32,133 nucleotides of DNA from Pyxidicoccus fallax (GTDB lineage Bacteria > Myxococcota > Myxococcia > Myxococcales > Myxococcaceae), in contig NZ_JABBJJ010000127.1 of assembly GCF_012933655.1 (NCBI RefSeq), positions 1 through 32,133 on the forward strand, written 5' to 3'. Each line of letters begins with the position of its first letter. Positions within the stretch are counted from its first letter, which is position 1. Shown here piece by piece: positions 24,064-31,233 of this stretch. The notes under the pieces were generated by a model that saw only the letters and a list, made by a program, of their open reading frames with translations, did not search any database and was not told the DNA's origin. The position numbers and the translations under genes were made by a program.

Positions 24064-25242
24064 ATGAACACGTTGCGTCGTTGGAGCCTGTGTCTGCTGC
24101 TCGCCAGTGGCTGCGCCACCGCGCCGGCTCCTCGCGAGGCGCCGCCCGTCCCCAACATGGCCGCGCTGGATGCCGAAGCGGCGCGCGCGATGGCCGCGAC
24201 CGGCGCGAAGGGGCTGGCGCTCGCGGTGATCGATGACGGGCGCGTGGTGGCAACCCGGGCCTACGGCGCGCGCAATGCGAAGGGCGAGCCGCTGCTGACG
24301 GACACGGTGATGTACGGCGCATCAATCACCAAGTCGGTCTTCGCCTATCTGGTGGTGCAGCTGGCGGACGAGGGCCGCATCGACCTCGACGCCCCCATCG
24401 CGCGGTACCTGGAAAAGCCACTGCCCGACTACGCGGACGAGGACCGTTACTCGACCTGGTCGCACCTGGCCGGCGACGAGCGCTGGCGGGCCATCACGCC
24501 GCGAATCCTGCTCACCCACAGCGCGGGCTTCGCCAACTTCGGCTTCCTCGAGCCCGACGGCAGGCTGCGCATCCACTTCGCGCCCGGCAGCCGCTACGCG
24601 TACTCCGGTGACGGAATCATCCTGCTGCAGTTCGTGCTCGAACGCGGGCTCGGGCTGGACGTGGGCGCCGAGCTGCAGCGGCGCGTGTTCGACCGCTTCG
24701 GCATGCGCGATACCAGCATGCAGTGGCGGCCGGACTTCGCGCGCAACCTGGCCGACGGCTGGATGGCCGACGGCACCGTGGAGCCGCACGACGAACGCAG
24801 CACCGTGCGCGCGGCCGGTTCGATGGACACCACCATCGAGGACCTGTCGCGCTTCGCGGCCGCGCTGGTGCGCGGTGAAGGTCTGTCGCCACGGGCCTTC
24901 GCCGAGCTGACCGCGCCGCAGCTGCCCATCACCACCCGGAGCCAGTTCCCCACCCTACAGGACGAGCTGCCTCCGGCGCAGAGGCGCGGGGACCTGGCGG
25001 CGGGACTGGGCGTGGTGGTGTTCGACGGCCCTCAGGGTCGCGGGCTCTTCAAGGGCGGCCACAACGACAGCACCGGCAACACCCTCGTGTGCCTGCCGCG
25101 CGGACGCCGCTGCCTGCTGCTGCTGGCCAACGACGTGCGCGCCGAGGCCGCGTTCCCACGGCTGGTGCGCTTCGTGCTGGGTGAAACCGGCGTGCCCTGG
25201 GACTGGGAGTACGCCGGCAGGACATTCTGGGACGGGCGTTGA
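24064..25242 (+). CDS. Serine hydrolase lipoprotein, beta-lactamase class C / PBP-like (S12)
   Basis: This 392-residue lipoprotein has a short signal (MNTLRRWSLCLLLASGC) with lipidated Cys17. The serine-hydrolase fold shows SxxK as S87-I-T-K90 (YGASITKS), the second motif as Y180-S-G182, and a KTG-equivalent near residues 330-345 (FKGGHNDSTGN). Class C beta-lactamases use Y-x-N in the second motif, so the enzyme is probably a D-aminopeptidase, esterase or PBP-type peptidase acting on peptidoglycan or a small ester rather than a true lactamase. ATG 24064 has GGGAG 10 bases upstream and starts the signal; an ATG 36 bases earlier lacks support. It is convergent with another member of the same superfamily, ending 25 bases away. 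Substrate unknown. Confidence 0.85.
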   Translation: MNTLRRWSLCLLLASGCATAPAPREAPPVPNMAALDAEAARAMAATGAKGLALAVIDDGRVVATRAYGARNAKGEPLLTDTVMYGASITKSVFAYLVVQLADEGRIDLDAPIARYLEKPLPDYADEDRYSTWSHLAGDERWRAITPRILLTHSAGFANFGFLEPDGRLRIHFAPGSRYAYSGDGIILLQFVLERGLGLDVGAELQRRVFDRFGMRDTSMQWRPDFARNLADGWMADGTVEPHDERSTVRAAGSMDTTIEDLSRFAAALVRGEGLSPRAFAELTAPQLPITTRSQFPTLQDELPPAQRRGDLAAGLGVVVFDGPQGRGLFKGGHNDSTGNTLVCLPRGRRCLLLLANDVRAEAAFPRLVRFVLGETGVPWDWEYAGRTFWDGR

Positions 25243-25264
25243 GCGCGGCCTGGGCGCGGCGCTC
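25241..25264. terminator. Possible bidirectional hairpin between convergent serine hydrolases
   Basis: GAGCGC (25241-25246), overlapping the stop of the rightward gene, pairs with GCGCTC (25259-25264) around 12 bases. The leftward gene stops at 25268-25270. There is no U-tract on either side. It is the only structure in the 25-base gap and could end both transcripts. Confidence 0.3.
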
Positions 25265-25267
25265 GGC

Positions 25268-26860
25268 TCAAGGCACGGGCTTCGCCACGGCGCTCGTGGG
25301 CTCCTTCACCGGAGTGAAGCGCAGGTCCTGGAAGTCGTAGCTGAAGTCGGTGAGCGGCGACACGGGCTGCATCCGCATCTCACCGATGGCGCCGTCCGGC
25401 TTCAGCGCGAACGACACATACGCATCCGCGTTCAGCGAGCGCTCCTTCCAGCGCGCGATGAACGTGTCGTACTGCCAATGCTCCAGCTCCCCCGTGAGCT
25501 GCGGCGACCGGCTGAAGCGCAGCACCAGCTTCTCCCCTTCCTTCACGATGGCCACGTCCCCGTACCACGCGTCCCGGTACGTCCCCACGTAGGCCCCGGC
25601 CGGCAGCGACGGCTTCGACTGCGCGTTGCGCGCCGAGGCCGCCAGCCCCACCGCCGCGTTCGCCTTGGCCTCCCGCTCGGTGTCCTCCGCCTTGAACGCG
25701 GCGACCCAGTCCGTGGCCGGCGCGCCCAGGTATGCATCCAGCAGCGTCCACGTGGGCGCCTCGAAGCCGCCGCCCTCCTCCTGGTTCGTCAGCACGGCGA
25801 TGCCCAGCTTCAGCTCCGGCACCAGCACCACGCGGGACAGGTAGCCCGGAAGTCCGCCCGTGTGCCCCACCAGCTTGAAGCCCCGGTAGTCGCGCAGCGT
25901 CCAGCCCAGCCCGTACGCGGAGAAGTTCGGGCGCAGCGAGGCCAGCGCCTTCGACGGCTCCTTGATGGGCATCACCGTCTGCGCGGACCACATCTCGCGC
26001 GACTGCTCCTCGCTGAAGAGGCGCTTCTTCCCCTCCGTGCCCGGAATCGCCCCACGCTCCAGCTGCGCGAGCATCCACCGCGCCAGGTCATTCACGCTGG
26101 AGTTGATGGCCGCCGCGGGCGCGTTGTTGTCGAAGGACATCGGCTGGATTGCTCCCAGCACCCCGTCCGACTTCGCGTGCGGAATGGCTACATTGGCGCC
26201 CGGCCGCAGCTCCTTCACGCTGGTGTTGCTGGCGCGCATGCCCAGCGGCTGGAAGATGCGCTCGCGCATGAAGGCGCTCCACGTCTTCCCGCTCGCCTTC
26301 TCGATGACCTTCCCCGCCACGAGGTAGAGGATGTTGTCGTACGCGTACTTGCTCCGGAAGCTGCTCGCCGGAGGGATGTGCCGCAGCTTCGCGACAATCT
26401 CGTCCTCGGTGAACGTGGAGCGCGGGAAGTAGAGCAAATCCCCCGCGCCCAGCCCCAACCCGCTGCGGTGCACGAGCAGGTCCCTCACCGTCAGCTCGCG
26501 CGTGACGTAGGGGTCATGCATCTGGAACGACGGCAGGTGGTCGATGACGCGGTCGTCCCACTTCAGCTTGCCCTCGTCCACGAGCATGGCCAGCGCCGCC
26601 GCGGTGAAGGCCTTGCTGTTGGAGGCGATGCCGAACAGCGTGTCCGCCGTCACCGGCGCGCGCTCGCCCAGCTTCCGCACGCCATAGCCCTTCGCCATCA
26701 CCACCTTGCCGTCCTGCACGACGGCCACGGCGATGCCGGGCACCTCGAAGGTCTTCATCGTCCGTTCGACGACGGCGTCGATGTCGGCCTGGGCCGGCTG
26801 CTGAGCGAAGACAGGGGTGAACGAGAGGACGACGAGGAGAAGCGCGAGAGCGTGTCGCAC
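25268..26860 (-). CDS. Exported serine hydrolase (beta-lactamase family) with DUF3471-like C-terminal domain
   Basis: This 530-residue periplasmic protein has a Sec signal peptide (residues 1-19, ending VFAQ) and no lipobox cysteine. The N-terminal S12 domain (about 25-370) has all three motifs: S80-N-S-K83 (FGIASNSKAFTAAAL), Y175-D-N177 (KYAYDNILYLV) and H334-T-G-G337 (LVGHTGGLPGY). Tyr-x-Asn makes it closer to class C beta-lactamase and esterase-type enzymes than its convergent neighbour. The C-terminal 130 residues (GTYRDAWYGDVAIVKEGEKLVLRFSRSP) resemble the DUF3471/lipocalin-like domain often attached to these hydrolases, perhaps for ligand binding. The start is GTG (26860-26858), with GGAG about 6 bases upstream. 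Role in peptide or ester hydrolysis is inferred; substrate unknown. Confidence 0.88.
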   Translation of the reverse strand: MRHALALLLVVLSFTPVFAQQPAQADIDAVVERTMKTFEVPGIAVAVVQDGKVVMAKGYGVRKLGERAPVTADTLFGIASNSKAFTAAALAMLVDEGKLKWDDRVIDHLPSFQMHDPYVTRELTVRDLLVHRSGLGLGAGDLLYFPRSTFTEDEIVAKLRHIPPASSFRSKYAYDNILYLVAGKVIEKASGKTWSAFMRERIFQPLGMRASNTSVKELRPGANVAIPHAKSDGVLGAIQPMSFDNNAPAAAINSSVNDLARWMLAQLERGAIPGTEGKKRLFSEEQSREMWSAQTVMPIKEPSKALASLRPNFSAYGLGWTLRDYRGFKLVGHTGGLPGYLSRVVLVPELKLGIAVLTNQEEGGGFEAPTWTLLDAYLGAPATDWVAAFKAEDTEREAKANAAVGLAASARNAQSKPSLPAGAYVGTYRDAWYGDVAIVKEGEKLVLRFSRSPQLTGELEHWQYDTFIARWKERSLNADAYVSFALKPDGAIGEMRMQPVSPLTDFSYDFQDLRFTPVKEPTSAVAKPVP

Positions 26861-26877
26861 GGAGGCTCCGGGTGGGA

Positions 26878-26930
26878 ACAGGCGTCACGCCTGTCTACCG
26901 CACCCGGGCCCGCCGCTACAGCGACGGGCC
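26878..26930 (-). terminator. Tandem hairpins behind the VWA/DUF4159 genes
   Basis: Read leftward, the VWA gene ends at 26964. A hairpin with arms at 26907-26917 and 26920-26930 (one mismatch, 2-base loop) follows. A second perfect hairpin, ACAGGCG-TCA-CGCCTGT, lies at 26878-26894, just upstream of the next GTG. They could terminate the upstream transcript; the second could also be an operator for the serine hydrolase. No U-tract. Confidence 0.4.
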
Positions 26931-26963
26931 TTCACGGCGCCATGACGCCGCGTGCCACCGCGC

Positions 26964-29246
26964 TCACACGTAGCCGAAGCGGCGCCGCGCGAACCACTCC
27001 GCGCCGAGCAGCGCGATGAGCGCCACCAGGTAGTACCAGCGGTCCCACAGCGGCTGGTCCTTGGCGCGGCCCACCTCCACCACCGGCGGGTCCAGGAGCG
27101 GCACGTCCGGCAGCCCATCCTGGGGCAGCTTGTACGACTTGCCCCCGGTGACCTTGGCGATCTGCTCCATCAGCTCCGGCCGCACCGACGCGTCCGACAG
27201 CTCCGGCCCCACGGCGCGCACCGCCACCGCGTCCTCGCCCGAGCCCAGGTCCGTCTCACCCTTCTTCGCCGAGGCCAGCAGCTTGTACGGGCCCGGCGCC
27301 GGAGGCGGAAACTCCAGCCGCACCACGCCGTCCGCCCCGGTGGTGCCCGTCTGCACCGCCACCGGCTTCTGCGTCGTCACGGAGAACAGCTCCACCCGCA
27401 CCTGCGCGTCCTGCGCCGGCTGGTAGTCCGCCATCCGCGCCTGCACCACCACGCCCACCGGACGCCCCGGCTCCACCGACGGCGGGTCCGCCGTCACCTT
27501 CAGCGTCGTCAGGTCCGGGTCCCTCACCAGCCATCGCAGCGCGTTGCCCCAGAAGCGGTCATACGCGCGGTTGGGCGAGCCATCCCGGTGCGCCGCGAAG
27601 GCCCAGTACCAGGACGCGTCCGTGGCCATCACCATGGAGCGGCCCCGGCCGTAGTCCCACACCGCCACCAGCGGCGCGTTCTTCCCGTTCGCCGTCAGGT
27701 GCGGATGGTCCATCAGCACCGTGGCCCCGGGCCGCGCCGTCGTCAGGTTGGCGCCCGGAATGGGCGGCAGCTCCGCCCACGCGGCCTCGGTGCTCGCCGC
27801 GCCCGTGCCGATGGACGTCACCGGGTGGCGCAGCCCCTCCGGCGTCAGGCGGGGCGTGAAGGGCTCCGGGTTGGCCGGGCCGGCCGCCGCCACCGGCAGC
27901 GCCTCCATCAGCGTGGGCATCGTCGCCCGGCCCTCGCCCAGCACGCTGTCGCCGCCAATCATCACGAAGGCGCCGCCGTTGTGGATGTAGCGCTCCAGGT
28001 TGCGCTCGTACTCGGCGATGGACAGCGACGGGTCCGCGTGCCCGAAGTTCTGGAAGATGACGACGTCGAAGGTGTCCAGCTTCGTGTCGAAAATCTCCTC
28101 CATGGGGAACGGGATGAGCGACAGCTCGCGCTGGTCGTTCACCACGCCCGGGTCATCCGACAGCGTGCGGAGGATGTAGAAGGACACCAGGTCCACGTTG
28201 GCGTCCTGGCGCAAGAGGCCGCGCAGGTAGCGCTCGTCCCACGAGGGCCGGCCCACCACCAGCAGCACGCGCACGCGGTCGCGAATCACCTTCAGCGTGA
28301 AGGAGCGGCTGTTGTTGTCCGCCACCGCCTCGTCCGGGAAGGTGGGCACCGTCACCGTGTAGACGAAGCGCCCCGTCTGGTCCGGCGTGAAGGTGAAGGA
28401 CACCGGCTTCACGTCGTCCGAGGACTCCAGGCGCACCGTCTTGCTCGCCACCGTCTTGCCTTCCTGGCTGAGCACCACCGGCACCTCGCGCCCGCTGAAG
28501 CCGCGGCCGTGGATCTCCACCTCCACGGTGAGCGAGTTGCGCACGAAGGCGAAGTCGTCGACCTTCAAGCCCTCCACCGCCAGGTCCTTCAGCGCCTCCT
28601 GGCCCACGGTGAAGGTGGAGACGGGCACGTTCAGGTCCGCCAGCGCCGCGCGCGCCCGGCCCACCACGCCCGCCTTCAGCTCCGTGTTGTCCGCGCCGTC
28701 GCTGAGCAGCAGCACGCCCGACAGCTTGCGAGAGCCCTGCCCCGCCCCCGCCGCCGAGCGCACCGCGGACAACAGGTCCGTGGTGCCCGCGCGCGCCGGC
28801 TCGTTCGCCAGCGACGCGGGCGTCACCGGCGCCAGTTCCGGGTCGAAGCCGTACATCTCCACCGTGAAGCGGTCCTGCAGGGCGGCGAACTGCGGCGCGG
28901 CGCGCTCCAGGAAGGCGGCCACCTGCGCGCTGCGCGTGGGGCCTCCGGGCTCCGAGGGGAAGCTCATGGAGGCGGAGCGGTCCACCAGCACCGCCACGCG
29001 GTTCTTCATGCGCGCCACCTGCAGGTGACGGATGCCGGGCTCCAGCAGGAAGAAGAGCGCGGCCACGCCCGCCCCGACCCGCAGGGCCCACAGGAGGATG
29101 CGACGGCCGCGCGAGGGCTCGCGGCGCACGCCCCAGGCGGCCAGCGCCACGCCCAGCACCAGGCCGAGGGCGAGCAGCACCAGCGCCCAGGCAGGCAGCG
29201 GGGAGAGGCTGACGAGCTTCCAGGCGTTGAAGGTGGGCGAATTCAT
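26964..29246 (-). CDS. VWA and glutamine-amidotransferase-like inner-membrane protein
   Basis: This 760-residue protein has two N-terminal membrane helices (about 19-41 and 49-69) and one near the C-terminus (about 737-754, before RRRFGYV). The von Willebrand A domain (about 82-260) has an intact metal-ion site, D89-x-S91-x-S93 (VDRSASMS), with the threonine and aspartate loops (AGTTDLLSAV, LLLSDGADNT). Then come Ig-like beta regions (about 265-350) and a class I glutamine-amidotransferase-like domain (about 350-570: VLLVVGRPSWDERYLRGLL, YIHNGGAFVMIGGDS), probably catalytically inactive. This architecture is found next to MoxR-ATPase/DUF58/BatA-type genes in many bacteria, but those are not in the window. 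ATG at 29246. It lies 27 bases after the DUF4159 gene, so the two are probably one operon. Its function is not known. Confidence 0.88.
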   Translation of the reverse strand: MNSPTFNAWKLVSLSPLPAWALVLLALGLVLGVALAAWGVRREPSRGRRILLWALRVGAGVAALFFLLEPGIRHLQVARMKNRVAVLVDRSASMSFPSEPGGPTRSAQVAAFLERAAPQFAALQDRFTVEMYGFDPELAPVTPASLANEPARAGTTDLLSAVRSAAGAGQGSRKLSGVLLLSDGADNTELKAGVVGRARAALADLNVPVSTFTVGQEALKDLAVEGLKVDDFAFVRNSLTVEVEIHGRGFSGREVPVVLSQEGKTVASKTVRLESSDDVKPVSFTFTPDQTGRFVYTVTVPTFPDEAVADNNSRSFTLKVIRDRVRVLLVVGRPSWDERYLRGLLRQDANVDLVSFYILRTLSDDPGVVNDQRELSLIPFPMEEIFDTKLDTFDVVIFQNFGHADPSLSIAEYERNLERYIHNGGAFVMIGGDSVLGEGRATMPTLMEALPVAAAGPANPEPFTPRLTPEGLRHPVTSIGTGAASTEAAWAELPPIPGANLTTARPGATVLMDHPHLTANGKNAPLVAVWDYGRGRSMVMATDASWYWAFAAHRDGSPNRAYDRFWGNALRWLVRDPDLTTLKVTADPPSVEPGRPVGVVVQARMADYQPAQDAQVRVELFSVTTQKPVAVQTGTTGADGVVRLEFPPPAPGPYKLLASAKKGETDLGSGEDAVAVRAVGPELSDASVRPELMEQIAKVTGGKSYKLPQDGLPDVPLLDPPVVEVGRAKDQPLWDRWYYLVALIALLGAEWFARRRFGYV

Positions 29247-29273
29247 CCAGGCTTTCGGCTGAGGGCCGGTGCT

Positions 29274-30032
29274 TCAGCGCCGCTTGTTGAGGATGAGCGG
29301 CAGGTGGACGGCGTCGTCCTTGTAGTCGAGACAGAGGGCGTACATGCAGATGTTGATGCCCATTCGCACGGCCAGCTCACGCTGGGGCTCGCCACCCGGG
29401 GACACGTCGAACTCGTAGTCGCCGGACTCGCTGCGGCTCCACGCCCCGGCCAGGTCGTTCTGCGAGTACAGCACCGCCGCCCGCTTGCCCAGCATGGCCC
29501 CCATCAACTGCGGCTTGTTGAGCAGCCGCCCCGGCGCCGAGTCCAGCAGGAAGAAGGACTTGAACACCACGTGGTTGGAGGGCACCGGCGCCAGCGGGTT
29601 CTGCGGCAGCACGCGCGCCATCTCCCGGCGGAACGAGCTGTCGAAGCCGTCCCCGTCGCTGCCGTCGTTGGCGTCCGCCAGCAGGAAGCCGCCGTAGGTG
29701 AGGTAGCGGCGCAGGTTGGCCACCTCCGCCTCGGTGAGCGCGGGGAAGCTCCCCTCGCCGCCGAAGTAGAGGAAGGGGTACTCGAAGAGCTCCGGCGAGC
29801 CGAGCGCGAAGGGGCGCGCGTCCGGCACCACCTCCACGGAGGTGCGGCGCTGCAGCTCCCAGGCAATGCGCCGCAGCCCGGACAGGCGCAAGTCCCAACG
29901 GCCGCCGTGGCGGGCGACCGCGGGGATGAAGCGGCTCTTCTCGCCGAAGGCGTCCGCCCGCCGGGACAGCAACGGGACGAGCGCGGCGGAGCCGAGCAGG
30001 AGGTTTCGACGCGTCAATCGCCGGGCGGACAT
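29274..30032 (-). CDS. DUF4159 protein exported by the Tat pathway
   Basis: This 252-residue protein starts MSARRLTRRNLLLG, a twin-arginine signal (R8-R9) followed by a hydrophobic run and RRADA, so it should be exported folded. The mature part matches DUF4159: FIPAVARHGGRWDLRLSGLRR, then FPALTEAEVANLRRYLTYGGFLLADANDG and a final AVRMGINICMYALCLDYKDDAVHLPLILNKRR. The fold is predicted to be a glutamine-amidotransferase-like alpha/beta domain of unknown activity. DUF4159 proteins commonly precede VWA/BatA-type membrane proteins, as here with the gene 27 bases downstream. The role of the complex is not known; a link to envelope stress or aerotolerance-type Bat systems is only by analogy. The promoter is the leftward -10 at about 30041-30048. 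Confidence 0.88.
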   Translation of the reverse strand: MSARRLTRRNLLLGSAALVPLLSRRADAFGEKSRFIPAVARHGGRWDLRLSGLRRIAWELQRRTSVEVVPDARPFALGSPELFEYPFLYFGGEGSFPALTEAEVANLRRYLTYGGFLLADANDGSDGDGFDSSFRREMARVLPQNPLAPVPSNHVVFKSFFLLDSAPGRLLNKPQLMGAMLGKRAAVLYSQNDLAGAWSRSESGDYEFDVSPGGEPQRELAVRMGINICMYALCLDYKDDAVHLPLILNKRR

Positions 30033-30040
30033 GGAGCGTT

Positions 30041-30081
30041 TCTATATACCGTCGACGGGTGTTCGCATTCCCCGGTATAGA
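30041..30081. promoter_or_regulatory. Back-to-back divergent -10 elements
   Basis: The 57-bp gap between the DUF4159 gene and the gene at 30090 carries TATACCG (30045-30051) inverted as CGGTATA (30073-30079). On each strand this reads GGTATA(TA)GA, a good -10 box, ending about 8 bases before the ATG in each direction. The rightward promoter has TCGACG (30052-30057) as a possible -35 at 18 bp. No -35 is clear leftward. Both transcripts would be nearly leaderless. Confidence 0.5.
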
Positions 30082-30089
30082 GGGGGCGC

Positions 30090-30353
30090 ATGGCAAAAGG
30101 CGGACAGACGGCCCCGGAGCCCGGCTCGGCGGAAGTCCGGGCCGCCTGGGCCCGGAAGGAGGCCGGTGACGTGGCCGGCGCCCGGCGCGACGCCGAGCGC
30201 ATCCTGGCGGGCAACCCCTCCCCCGAGGACCGGGCCGAGGCGGAGGAGCTGCTCCGGCGCACCTCCACCCCCCGTCACCTCTACGCCTACGCCCTGGTGG
30301 CCGCCGCCGTCTTCGTCGCGCTGCTGCTATTGACCCTGTCCCGGTACGCTTAA
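30090..30353 (+). CDS. Small tail-anchored membrane protein, function unknown
   Basis: This 87-residue protein is not recognised. Residues 1-60 are charged and helical, with a repeat-like run (VRAAWARKEAGDVAGARRDAER) resembling one TPR-like hairpin. A single membrane helix follows at about 66-83 (AYALVAAAVFVALLLLTL), leaving only SRYA outside. This arrangement is that of a tail-anchored or bitopic protein with a cytoplasmic helical domain, suited to protein-protein contacts. ATG 30090 is the only reasonable start. The next gene begins 75 bases later on the same strand. Coding is supported by codon usage and the clear hydrophobic segment. Confidence 0.75.
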   Translation: MAKGGQTAPEPGSAEVRAAWARKEAGDVAGARRDAERILAGNPSPEDRAEAEELLRRTSTPRHLYAYALVAAAVFVALLLLTLSRYA

Positions 30354-30428
30354 GCTGGGGCTCATGGCGTGGCCCTCCCGGCCCCGCGCGCGGCTTCGAC
30401 GAAGCGAAGAAGCAAGGAGATGGAGCCC

Positions 30429-31142
30429 ATGGAAGGCCTCCTCCAGGCCCTCAAGGCGTACCAGACGTTCAACCCCTCCGGCTGGGTGGGCATCTACCGG
30501 CTGCTGCCCATGTGGGGCGGCATCGTGTGCTGTGTCGTCGGGGTGACGCTGCTGCTGGCCGGCGGGGGCAGGCTGTTCCGCGTGCTGGCGGGCCCCATCG
30601 GCGCGGGCGTGGGCCTCATGTGGACCGGGGTCGTCGCCTCGAAGCTGGGCCTGTCCACGGAGATGATGGGCGGGCGGCTGCCCACCATCGTCGCGGCGGT
30701 GCTGCTCGCCCTGGGCTTCCTCTTCCCTCCGGCCATCACCTTCCTGGGGCTGGGTGTGCCGCTGGGCCTGCTCGCCGGGCAGATTGCCGGGCCCCCGGAC
30801 TTCCTGCTGGGCTTCGCGCCGGGCTTCATCATCGGCGGGCTGATGGGCGCGCTGCTCCACCGGCAGGTCAGCGCCCTGGTCGCCTCGGCGGTGGGGGCCT
30901 GGGTGCTCGTCATCGGCGCGCTCGCGGCGCTGCACCAGTTCGGCGGGCTGGTGACGGCGGTGGCGAGCCGGCCCTGGGGCGTCATCGTCGCGGCGGGCCT
31001 CTTCGCCCTGGCGGGCGCGGTGTACCAGCTGGCGGTCCGCCCCACGCCCGAGCAGGCGGAGAAGGTCACCGCCGAGCGCGAGCGGCTGAAGCAGCGCCAG
31101 GCGGAGCAGCGGGCGCTCGAAAAACGGTGGGGGGTCAAGTAG
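30429..31142 (+). CDS. Multi-pass inner-membrane protein (possibly TMEM198/DUF4203-like)
   Basis: This 237-residue protein has about seven hydrophobic segments between residues 25 and 205 (for example IVCCVVGVTLLLAG, VLAGPIGAGVGLMWTGVV, IVAAVLLALGFLFPPAITFLG, FIIGGLMGALL, WVLVIGALAALHQFG), then a charged helical tail (TAERERLKQRQAEQRALEKRWG) likely to coil. Glycine-rich paired helices with GPIGAGVGL and GLGVPLGLLAG resemble the TMEM198/DUF4203 fold, but this is uncertain. AAGGAG at 30414-30419 is 9 bases before ATG 30429; ATG 30420 sits right on it and GTG 30369 would add a basic non-hydrophobic leader, so 30429 is preferred. No function is assigned. It is on the same strand as the small membrane protein upstream. 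Confidence 0.75.
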   Translation: MEGLLQALKAYQTFNPSGWVGIYRLLPMWGGIVCCVVGVTLLLAGGGRLFRVLAGPIGAGVGLMWTGVVASKLGLSTEMMGGRLPTIVAAVLLALGFLFPPAITFLGLGVPLGLLAGQIAGPPDFLLGFAPGFIIGGLMGALLHRQVSALVASAVGAWVLVIGALAALHQFGGLVTAVASRPWGVIVAAGLFALAGAVYQLAVRPTPEQAEKVTAERERLKQRQAEQRALEKRWGVK

Positions 31143-31166
31143 CGGGCCCTACCCTCCTGGCCGTGC

Positions 31167-31195
31167 TTTACGTCCACCGGCCCGGGGCGTACATT
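31167..31195 (+). promoter_or_regulatory. Sigma-70-type promoter
   Basis: TTTACG (31167-31172) and TACATT (31190-31195) are separated by exactly 17 bases. Each matches its consensus at 4 of 6 positions. The start point would be near 31202, giving a 32-base leader with TAAGGA before the ATG at 31234. This is the clearest housekeeping-type promoter in the window. Confidence 0.5.
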
Positions 31196-31233
31196 CCGCC
31201 GCCTTTCCCCCCGGAATCCCCCCGTAAGGACTG

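Noticed and set aside
24064-26860. The two adjacent serine hydrolases as a recent tandem duplication
   Set aside because: They face each other, differ in length, anchoring (lipoprotein versus soluble) and second motif (YSG versus YDN), and have little sequence in common outside the catalytic motifs.
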